Positions 1 to 4,516 of a stretch of DNA of 6,696 bases are shown one piece after another. Origin of the DNA: an uncultured Selenomonas sp. (lineage in GTDB: Bacteria > Bacillota > Negativicutes > Selenomonadales > Selenomonadaceae). The position numbers and the translations under genes were made by a program. Where the stretch lies: positions 1 through 6,696 of the forward strand of contig CALIBA010000115.1 in the NCBI GenBank assembly GCA_938045435.1, in the 5' to 3' direction. Positions within the stretch are counted from its first letter, which is position 1; the number at the start of each line of letters is the position of its first letter. The notes below the pieces were generated by a model. The model was not told the origin of the DNA. It was given only the letters and a program-made list of their open reading frames with translations, and did not search any database.

Positions 1-62
1 CCTTTGGCGGCGATATTAAGACCGCATGGCGCATGGACGCAGGTCTGCGCTGGAGCTTCTAA
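1..62 (+). CDS. C-terminal end of an outer-membrane beta-barrel protein (5' truncated)
   Basis: Only the last 19 residues are in the window, read in frame from base 3 to a TAA at 60-62. They end in DAGLRWSF. Alternating polar and hydrophobic residues with a terminal phenylalanine are the usual C-terminal strand signature recognised by the BamA machinery, as seen in autotransporters and other outer-membrane barrels. This implies a diderm host. The specific family cannot be told from so short a piece; an autotransporter-type barrel is a reasonable guess. A strong hairpin 29 bases after the stop probably ends its transcript. Confidence 0.6.
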   Translation, partial: FGGDIKTAWRMDAGLRWSF

Positions 63-90
63 AACACCATACAGGACATATCCTAAGACA

Positions 91-123
91 AAACAGGCGC
101 ACCCAATATGGGTGCGCCTGTTT
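91..123. terminator. Two-way intrinsic terminator
   Basis: A perfect 14-bp stem (91-104 paired with 110-123, core CAGGCGCACCC/GGGTGCGCCTG) closes a 5-base loop. It is flanked by A residues on one side and T residues on the other, so it can work on both strands. It lies between the end of the outer-membrane protein gene and the convergent biotin operon. It is the best candidate for stopping the former and any read-through from the latter. Confidence 0.85.
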
Positions 124-508
124 CTATGCGTCTTTGGCATTTCGCCCGGCTGAACCTTCCTTTTTCCGGTTCTATGATAAATGTTACAGAAGAATGCAGA
201 CAGCGATGCTCCTAAGCAAACCCTAGTGGAGCAAGCGGAAAAATACTGACCTGTCCAAGAAGCAAGTCCGTAGGACGAAGCTGATTGGGCAACAGGTCGT
301 ATGCGAAAATATCCCAAGAACACGAGCGTTCAGCGAAGTGTGATTGGATGATATTGACCGCTTGTGCGGTACGCCCCGCCGGACTTCTTTCGGGGAGGCG
401 AAGCGCGTTTAAGAAATCCGCCGGTATTTAGGCAGATAAGCGCATGTCCGCTTGCAGAGCAAGGTGTTCGCGTGGTGGGCACACCACAACATTTACAAAG
501 AGTCTATA
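124..508. other. Hairpin-rich non-coding stretch downstream of bioA
   Basis: No credible gene is seen on either strand here. The open frames are short, interrupted and lack ribosome binding sites. The stretch does hold a series of small inverted repeats: a nested structure at 248-298 (listed separately); ACCGC/GCGGT at 357-370; CCCCG/CGGGG at 374-395; CTTGC/GCAAG at 451-463; and GTGGTG/CACCAC at 472-487. None has a T-run, so none is a clear terminator for bioA. A decayed repeat element or a structured 3' untranslated region of the biotin transcript are both possible. Confidence 0.4.
248..298. other. Nested stem-loop, possible structured RNA or repeat unit
   Basis: GACCTGT (248-254) pairs with ACAGGTC (292-298). 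Inside it CCAA (255-258) pairs with TTGG (285-288), AGC (261-263) with GCT (280-282), and GTCC (266-269) with GGAC (273-276) around a GTA loop. Four stacked helices in 51 bases is more order than expected by chance, and there is no open reading frame to explain it. It has no T-tail. I do not recognise a known RNA family. It could be one unit of an interspersed palindromic repeat. Confidence 0.35.
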
Positions 509-1855
509 TTATGCGCCGAGCACCTCATCCATGGCCTCCTGCATCCCTTTGATGGCAATATCCAGTTCTTCCCGTGTAATGTTCAGCGGCGGGTTGAAGT
601 AAAGCACATCACCGAGGGGACGCAGGACAAGCCCGTGCCGCAAGGCGCTGCGGTAAATGGCATAGCCGAGGCGCCGCTTGCTGTCAAAAGGACGCTTTTC
701 TGCCCGATCCGCAACGAGCTCCACCGCGTGAATCAGCCCGATGTGGCGGATCTCCCCGACGTTTGGATGTGCGCCGAAGGTGTCTATCATGCGCCCTGTC
801 AGCCATGCCGCCGTTCCCTCTGCCCGCTCTAAAATATTTTCCTCCTCGATAATGTCGAGCACGGCGAGCGCCGCCGCACAGCCGAGCGGATTGCCCGCAT
901 AAGTATGACTGTGCATGAACGCCTTGCCCTCGCTCCAATCCGCATAGAATGCTTCGTAAATCTTCTCCTTGACGATGGTGATGGACATGGGCATATAGCC
1001 GCCCGTCAGCCCCTTCGATACGCACATGATGTCAGGGGTGATCTCCGCACGCTCTGTGGCAAAGAGGCGCCCCGTCCGGCCAAAGCCCGTTGCAATCTCA
1101 TCGGCAATGAGGAGCACGTCATGGGCATCGCAGAGCGCACGCAGCTTCTTGAGATACGCCTCGGGATAGATGCGCATACCCGCACTCCCCTGCAAAAGCG
1201 GCTCCACGATCATCGCCGCCGTCTCTTTCCCGTGCATTTCAAAGGCACGCTCGGCATGGCAGAAACATTCACAGGCACAATGCCCGCGCACCTTTCCAAA
1301 CGGGCAGCGATAGCAGTCGGGCGCCTCCACATGGATGTTGTCCATCATCATGGGCTGATACATTTTGGCAAAGAGATCCATGCTCCCGACAGAGAGCGCA
1401 CCGATCGTCTCGCCGTGGTAGCCCTCCGACAGACACATAAAACGCGTCTTTTGCGTGCGCCCCGTCTGCTGACAGTATTGAAACGCCATCTTGAGCGCCG
1501 CCTCGACCGCAGAGGAACCGTTGTCGTTGAAGTGGAATTTCGTCAGCCCCTCCGGGACGCGTGCGGCAAGGCGCTCCGCGAGCGCAATCGCAGGGCGGTG
1601 GGAAAAATTCGCAAAGATCACGTGCTCAAGACGCCCCAGCTGTGCTGTGATGCGTGCATTGATCGTATCGTTTGCATGCCCGAGGAGGTTCGCCCACCAC
1701 GAGCTTACAATATCAAGATATGCTCTGCCGTACACGTCATAGAGCCACACGCCTTTCGCGTGGTCGATGACCATGGGTGGCAGATCCTCGTAGTCCTTCA
1801 TCTGGGCGCACGGATGCCAGATATGGCGCAGGTCGCGCTGTTCGATTGTCGGCAT
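509..1855 (-). CDS. bioA: Adenosylmethionine-8-amino-7-oxononanoate aminotransferase
   Basis: This PLP enzyme converts 7-keto-8-aminopelargonate to 7,8-diaminopelargonate using S-adenosylmethionine as amino donor, in the cytosolic biotin pathway. The protein is 448 residues, normal for the family. Visible class III aminotransferase marks are HIWHPCAQM near residue 11, NGSSAVEAALK (112-122), the aspartate of IADEIATGFGR (D252) and the PLP lysine in CVSKGLTGG (K281). A cysteine-rich loop at 181-199 holds six cysteines (CYRC, then C-x-C-x-C-x-C). The ATG at 1853-1855 is chosen because AGGAG (1864-1868) lies 8 bases before it; an upstream TTG at 1894 would extend the frame by 13 residues but has no such site. 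It is the last gene of bioY-bioD-bioA, 115 bases after bioD. Its stop is TAA at 509-511. Confidence 0.96.
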   Translation of the reverse strand: MPTIEQRDLRHIWHPCAQMKDYEDLPPMVIDHAKGVWLYDVYGRAYLDIVSSWWANLLGHANDTINARITAQLGRLEHVIFANFSHRPAIALAERLAARVPEGLTKFHFNDNGSSAVEAALKMAFQYCQQTGRTQKTRFMCLSEGYHGETIGALSVGSMDLFAKMYQPMMMDNIHVEAPDCYRCPFGKVRGHCACECFCHAERAFEMHGKETAAMIVEPLLQGSAGMRIYPEAYLKKLRALCDAHDVLLIADEIATGFGRTGRLFATERAEITPDIMCVSKGLTGGYMPMSITIVKEKIYEAFYADWSEGKAFMHSHTYAGNPLGCAAALAVLDIIEEENILERAEGTAAWLTGRMIDTFGAHPNVGEIRHIGLIHAVELVADRAEKRPFDSKRRLGYAIYRSALRHGLVLRPLGDVLYFNPPLNITREELDIAIKGMQEAMDEVLGA

Positions 1856-1863
1856 AATACATT

Positions 1864-1868
1864 CTCCT
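1864..1868 (-). promoter_or_regulatory. Ribosome binding site that sets the bioA start
   Basis: On the minus strand AAAAGGAGA precedes the ATG at 1855 with 8 bases between AGGAG and the start. This favours the ATG over the in-frame TTG at 1894. Confidence 0.8.
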
Positions 1869-1884
1869 TTTGGGGCGGTTTTTC

Positions 1885-1911
1885 TCTTTGTCAAATTACG
1901 GCTCTATGTCA
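1885..1911 (-). repeat. 27-bp dispersed repeat, copy 1 (upstream of bioA)
   Basis: On the minus strand this reads TGACATAGAGCCGT followed by AATTTGACAAAGA. The same strand at 5956-5982 carries a 23/27 match with no gaps (core CATAGAGCCGT, then ATTTG and AAAGA). Both copies lie upstream of a leftward gene and outside coding sequence, this one in the bioD-bioA gap. The role is unknown; a mobile repeat unit, a protein binding site or a leader element would each fit. Confidence 0.55.
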
Positions 1912-1970
1912 GATGTTGTGGAGTGTACAGATGAGGTGTGCCCACCTAAGCGCCCCCTATATGCGCCTTT

Positions 1971-2657
1971 TCACGCATACAGCGCAGCGAGTGCCTCCGC
2001 CTGCATCGGCAGCGCAGCGGCACCACGCGCCACGCAGGCAAGCACGGGGGCGCCTGTCATCTCCTCCACCATACGCCGGTTATCCTCCTGCATGATGCCG
2101 CCCTGCCAGTTGTTGAAGATAAAGCCGCAGAGAGGGATGCCGCGTGCCCTCATGTGCTCTGCCGTCAGCACGGCGGCGTTGATGGTACCAAGCCCCGCAT
2201 CGGCAACGACAAGTGCCGTCAGACCAAGGCGCAGAACGAGATCGTCCAGCACCACATGCGCCGTTTCATCCCAGCGCAGGGGACAGATGATGCCGCCGCT
2301 GCCCTCGACCGTCAAATAGTCTGTGCGCGCCTTTGCCCGCTGAAAATCACGCTCTATCTTGTCAAAATCCATGGGGCGATGCTCGATTTTTGCCGCCAGA
2401 TGCGGCGAGACGGCATCGCGGTAAACATAGGAAACGAGTTCGTCTGCCGGCTCCATAAGCCCCGCGATGCGGCGCACATAAAGCGCATCGCCCGGCAGGA
2501 GACTTCCATCTTCTGCCGTCTCTGCCCCTGAGAGTGCCGCCTTGTAATAACTCGCCGAAAGCCCCGCCTCGCGCAGACACTTTACAATCAGTCCCGTCAC
2601 ATAAGTTTTACCGACATCTGTCCCCGTGCCCGTGATGAATAATGCCTTGCCCATCAT
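1971..2657 (-). CDS. bioD: Dethiobiotin synthetase
   Basis: This ATP-dependent enzyme carboxylates and closes diaminopelargonate to dethiobiotin, the step after BioA. The protein is 228 residues, normal length. The P-loop GTGTDVGKT is at residues 10-18. The YYKA motif (K39) and VEGSGGI (117-123) match the substrate and ATP binding motifs of the family. GAGGAG lies 5 bases before the first ATG and 8 before the second, so either of the two tandem ATGs could start translation. It sits 42 bases after bioY in the same operon. Confidence 0.95.
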   Translation of the reverse strand: MMGKALFITGTGTDVGKTYVTGLIVKCLREAGLSASYYKAALSGAETAEDGSLLPGDALYVRRIAGLMEPADELVSYVYRDAVSPHLAAKIEHRPMDFDKIERDFQRAKARTDYLTVEGSGGIICPLRWDETAHVVLDDLVLRLGLTALVVADAGLGTINAAVLTAEHMRARGIPLCGFIFNNWQGGIMQEDNRRMVEEMTGAPVLACVARGAAALPMQAEALAALYA

Positions 2658-2699
2658 ATGCGCTCCTCATCTATTGATCCATGTCTCTGCCGCGCAGCA

Positions 2700-3236
2700 C
2701 TACAACCATAGCCCCGCCTTTTGCATACGCATGCCAACCGTGGCAGCCATAAGACACAGCAAGGCGTCCGGCACAACCTGCAATACCCCGCAGAACCAGA
2801 GCGCCGCCCAAAATCCAATGGGCGCATCAATGATATAGTTCGAGGCGATGTAGAAATACGAGATGCCAAAGAGATAGACAATGGCCATCCCGACAAGCGT
2901 CGCACCAAATACGCGGCGAAAAGTCGGCGCGGCGCACCGTACAAGTGCCCCCGTCACATATGCCTGCACAATGAATCCCACAAGGTAGCCGAACGTCGGC
3001 TGAAGGATATATCCCGGCCCCCCGCCCGAGGCAAAAACGGGGATGCCGACCAGCCCCATGACGACATAGGTGCCGACCGCAACCGCGCCGAGCCGCGCAC
3101 CGAGCACCAGCCCCGCGAGCAGTGTAAAGAGAAACTGCAGCGTATAGACATCCGTGCCGACCGGAATGCGGACAAACGCACCGACCGCGACGAGCGCAAT
3201 AAAAAGCCCGCAGAGAATTATTTCCCTTAGTTTCAT
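2700..3236 (-). CDS. bioY: Biotin transporter substrate-binding (S) component
   Basis: This membrane protein binds and imports biotin, alone or with an energy-coupling factor (ECF) module encoded elsewhere. It has 178 residues with about six hydrophobic segments, beginning near 6-24, 32-50 and 52-68. The BioY signature of small residues, VFASGGGPGYILQPTFGYLVGF, occupies roughly residues 67-88 (quoted here as GGGPGYI, PTFGYLVGF). GGAGG at 3248-3252 precedes the ATG by about 11 bases, slightly long. It is the first gene of the biotin operon, directly behind a strong promoter with a BirA-like operator. Placing uptake with synthesis genes means both respond to biotin supply. Confidence 0.94.
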   Translation of the reverse strand: MKLREIILCGLFIALVAVGAFVRIPVGTDVYTLQFLFTLLAGLVLGARLGAVAVGTYVVMGLVGIPVFASGGGPGYILQPTFGYLVGFIVQAYVTGALVRCAAPTFRRVFGATLVGMAIVYLFGISYFYIASNYIIDAPIGFWAALWFCGVLQVVPDALLCLMAATVGMRMQKAGLWL

Positions 3237-3285
3237 AATGTTCAGATACCTCCAACCGCATTTATTGATTAAATAAATCTATGTT

Positions 3286-3314
3286 ATCATACACGTTTTG
3301 GATTTTACTGTCAA
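3286..3314 (-). promoter_or_regulatory. Promoter of the bioY-bioD-bioA operon
   Basis: On the minus strand the -35 box is a perfect TTGACA (3309-3314) and the -10 box is TATGAT (3286-3291), with a spacer of exactly 17 bases. The transcript would start near 3279, leaving a leader of about 43 bases before bioY. The -35 box lies inside the inverted repeat at 3309-3338. Confidence 0.9.
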
Positions 3315-3338
3315 CTGATTTATTTTATTCAGTTTACA
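3309..3338 (-). promoter_or_regulatory. Candidate BirA (biotin repressor) operator
   Basis: Minus strand TGTAAACTGA, 10 AT-rich bases, TCAGTTGACA: the two 10-base arms are inverted repeats with a single mismatch. This matches the known BirA operator layout, TGTAAAC and GTTTACA half-sites separated by about 16 bases; the spacing here is 16. The right arm contains the -35 box, so bound repressor would block RNA polymerase. The biotin genes directly downstream make this reading strong. Binding itself is inferred. Confidence 0.82.
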
Positions 3339-3363
3339 TCTTGGCAGAAGTTCATCTCCAACG

Positions 3364-3388
3364 AAAAAAGACAGCCGCAGTGCTGTCT
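3364..3388 (-). terminator. Intrinsic terminator, leftward
   Basis: On the minus strand a 7-bp stem AGACAGC/GCTGTCT (3382-3388 with 3369-3375) closes a 6-base loop and is followed by a run of six T. It would stop leftward transcripts from the antitoxin region before they reach the biotin promoter. It overlaps the region just upstream of the toxin promoter. Confidence 0.75.
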
Positions 3389-3392
3389 GATA

Positions 3393-3401
3393 TGGTATAA
3401 T
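3393..3401 (+). promoter_or_regulatory. Extended -10 promoter of the toxin mRNA
   Basis: TGG-TATAAT is a perfect -10 box with the extended TGn motif. No good -35 box is visible at the right distance, which the extended -10 can offset. A transcript starting near 3408 and ending at the hairpin at 3572 would be about 165 bases. Confidence 0.75.
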
Positions 3402-3441
3402 GTTTGTAGATGCTGCCAAAACGGTAGGCGGTCGATTCTTA

Positions 3442-3461
3442 GCCCCTGAAAGGGGGCGGTG
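3442..3461 (+). promoter_or_regulatory. Toxin Shine-Dalgarno held in a hairpin
   Basis: GCCCCT (3442-3447), loop GAA, then AGGGGGC (3451-3457) folds back so that the ribosome binding purines are paired. The purine tract AGGGGGCGGTG ends 3 bases before the toxin ATG. Sequestration of the ribosome site in the mRNA itself is a common brake on type I toxins. Confidence 0.65.
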
Positions 3462-3464
3462 CCC

Positions 3465-3533
3465 ATGACGATGCACGATTTACGCGCGTTGCTCTTGGTG
3501 ACGCTGTTCATCCTCGTCGCTATCAAGGCATAA
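3465..3533 (+). CDS. Putative holin-like toxin of a type I toxin-antitoxin system
   Basis: A 22-residue peptide beginning MTMHDLRALLLV and ending ILVAIKA. A short polar head is followed by one hydrophobic segment of about 14 residues and a lysine near the end. This is the layout of Hol-Tox/TxpA-like membrane toxins of Firmicutes. The DNA around it also fits the family: extended -10 promoter, a purine-rich ribosome site next to GGTGCCCATGACG, a two-way terminator right after the stop with the loop containing AAGGTCTAGGCGG, then a GGGGCTGACCGTTTA block and a convergent promoter. Overproduction would be expected to disturb the inner membrane; that is inferred from the family. At 22 residues it is shorter than most relatives, and it is easily missed by gene callers. 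Confidence 0.75.
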   Translation: MTMHDLRALLLVTLFILVAIKA

Positions 3534-3572
3534 GAAAACCCGCCTGCCCCCAAGGTCTAGGCGGGGTTTTCT
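3533..3572. terminator. Shared two-way terminator of toxin and antitoxin
   Basis: The left arm AGAAAACCCGCCT (3533-3545) pairs with AGGCGGGG plus TTTTCT (3559-3572), a 13-bp stem with one bulged G and a 13-base loop. A-run and T-run lie on opposite sides, so it can end both the rightward toxin mRNA and the leftward antisense RNA. It overlaps the last base of the toxin stop codon. Confidence 0.85.
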
Positions 3573-3619
3573 GAACTCAATCTAAACGGGGCTGACCGTT
3601 TACCGGCAGCACTCTTTCT
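3533..3619 (-). ncRNA. Antisense antitoxin RNA
   Basis: From a consensus promoter at 3626-3654, a leftward RNA starting near 3619 would run to the shared terminator, about 87 bases. Its last ~40 bases are fully complementary to the 3' end of the toxin mRNA, including the terminator loop. If it reads through, it would cover the toxin coding region too and stop at 3364-3388. Near its 5' end GCTG-CCG (3604-3610) and CGG-CAGC (3591-3598) form a 7-bp stem with one bulge and a 5-base loop. This resembles the RatA-type arrangement, where convergent RNAs pair through 3' ends. Exact ends are inferred. Confidence 0.65.
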
Positions 3620-3625
3620 ATGCCT

Positions 3626-3654
3626 ATTATACAACAAGGAGCCATGTTTTACAA
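3626..3654 (-). promoter_or_regulatory. Promoter of the antisense antitoxin RNA
   Basis: On the minus strand TTGTAA (3649-3654), 17 bases, then a perfect TATAAT (3626-3631). No open reading frame with a ribosome site follows for 230 bases on that strand, so the product is most likely a non-coding RNA converging on the toxin gene. Confidence 0.8.
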
Positions 3655-3674
3655 GGAGAATATCACCACCCCAA

Positions 3675-3718
3675 CCGATCTTTTCCGCACCTGCACGCGG
3701 TTCATCTCCGTGCCGTCG
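3675..3718 (-). repeat. 44-bp direct repeat, distal copy of the phosphoesterase gene end
   Basis: This segment is identical at 43 of 44 bases to 4528-4571, in the same orientation, 853 bases apart. In the same frame it encodes DGTEMNRVQVRKRS, where the intact gene has DGTEMDRVQVRKRS. Identity stops sharply at the side that would be upstream in the gene. On the other side weak likeness continues past the stop. It is a detached gene tail, not a functional gene. Confidence 0.9.
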
Positions 3719-3763
3719 AGCGCAGCATAAATCTTTTCACCAAGTACCTCCTTCCTATGAATC

Positions 3764-3798
3764 AAAATGCCGTACCGCTCCAAGGGATCGGCACGGCA
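3764..3798 (-). terminator. Intrinsic terminator of the lipoprotein gene
   Basis: On the minus strand TGCCGTGCCG (3789-3798) pairs with CGGTACGGCA (3768-3777), 10 bp with one G-T pair. The 11-base loop can add three more pairs (TCC/GGA). A TTTT run follows. It begins 13 bases after the lipoprotein stop codon. Confidence 0.85.
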
Positions 3799-3811
3799 GC
3801 AACAGTATCGC

Positions 3812-4249
3812 TTATTTCGGAGCAGGATAACCGCGCCCGTTATTCATTTCTTCAAATGTCATGGATTTATCGCTGACGCGTTCGTAAATATCTTGAGATA
3901 CATTTGTTTTTAGTTTTCCATCTTCAAGATAGTATTTCTCAGAAGGATCCTTTTCTAAGATTCCATCCTTATATTGTGCAGGAAACTGTTTTTTTTCGGT
4001 TGCAAGCTCTATTTTTCCTGAAAAAGCTTTTTTTGCTCTGTTTATATCTAGTTCATAACGTGTAACTAAGTATGATGTATCTCCATTTTTTGCCTTTTCA
4101 ATGACATAGAAAGTTTCATAATGCTCACCTTTATAAACTCCTGAATATTTCCATGTACCAACAAATTCATTGCCTGCTTGTTTCCCGCATCCAGATAGAA
4201 TAGAGCATAGCGCACAGAACAATAGTATGAGTGAAATCTGTTTCTTCAT
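3812..4249 (-). CDS. Small secreted lipoprotein of unknown function
   Basis: The protein has 145 residues. It starts MKKQISLILLFCALCSILSGC: a charged head, a hydrophobic core and a lipobox LSGC, so it should be cleaved and lipid-anchored at that cysteine in the cell envelope. The mature part begins with GKQAGNEFVGTWKYSG. The GTWKYSG start and the charged, strand-like sequence after it recall small lipocalin-like or immunity-type lipoproteins, but no family is recognised with confidence. AGGAGG (4255-4260) is 5 bases from the second of two tandem ATGs, so the start at 4249 is preferred over 4252. It lies 12 bases behind a small ORF and ends in a strong terminator. The gene is clearly AT-rich beside its GC-rich neighbours and lies between 44-bp direct repeats, pointing to recent acquisition. 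Confidence 0.85.
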   Translation of the reverse strand: MKKQISLILLFCALCSILSGCGKQAGNEFVGTWKYSGVYKGEHYETFYVIEKAKNGDTSYLVTRYELDINRAKKAFSGKIELATEKKQFPAQYKDGILEKDPSEKYYLEDGKLKTNVSQDIYERVSDKSMTFEEMNNGRGYPAPK

Positions 4250-4261
4250 CATATCCTCCTA

Positions 4262-4378
4262 TTAAAAAACTCTCCCAAATGTGTTTCTATATACCCATTT
4301 TGCTCCTTGCACTGTTTTCTGCCGAGCAAAATTTCCTGCCTTATTTCCTGCATAATCAATCGGATTGGAAATACGCAT
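4262..4378 (-). CDS. Small unrecognised ORF or remnant upstream of the lipoprotein
   Basis: An ATG-started frame of 38 residues begins MRISNPIDYAGNKAG and ends KWVYRNTFGRVF. The frame stays open 12 more codons upstream (to 4414), giving residues DHVRGDKVHGAV before the ATG. Its composition looks like real protein, not noise, but no good ribosome site precedes the ATG. It could be the tail of a larger gene, for instance the C-terminal module of a secreted or polymorphic toxin, cut off during recombination. The stop is 9 to 12 bases before the lipoprotein start, typical of a coupled pair. Function is not known. Confidence 0.4.
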   Translation of the reverse strand: MRISNPIDYAGNKAGNFARQKTVQGAKWVYRNTFGRVF

Positions 4379-4516
4379 GACCGCCCCATGAACCTTATCC
4401 CCTCTTACATGATCTTAATAAAGAATTCTATGCGGTCATTTCTTTTTCCTTCTTTATTACTGCCTATTTTATACACGCCTTTTCTGTACGCAGTGTGCGA
4501 CAAAGAGCAATGAGAA

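Noticed and set aside
124..508. Possible CRISPR array
   Set aside because: The hairpins differ from one another and there is no regular spacing or repeated unit.
1856..1894. TTG start giving bioA 13 extra residues
   Set aside because: The ATG at 1855 has a well-spaced AGGAG and begins the protein where the family normally begins; the extension is basic and unlike BioA.
905..2095. Long rightward open frame of 396 codons opposite bioA
   Set aside because: It is the complement of bioA and the bioA-bioD gap; composition and lack of motifs mark it as a shadow frame.
3657..3850. Leftward open frame of about 60 codons ending with the duplicated phosphoesterase tail
   Set aside because: It runs through the lipoprotein terminator and overlaps the lipoprotein gene end; only the 44-bp tail resembles a protein, so it is a remnant.
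4377..4440. Inverted repeat ATGACCGC/GCGGTCAT, 48 bases apart
   Set aside because: Only 8 bp with a long AT-rich interval and no T-run in the right place; too weak to call a terminator or element end.
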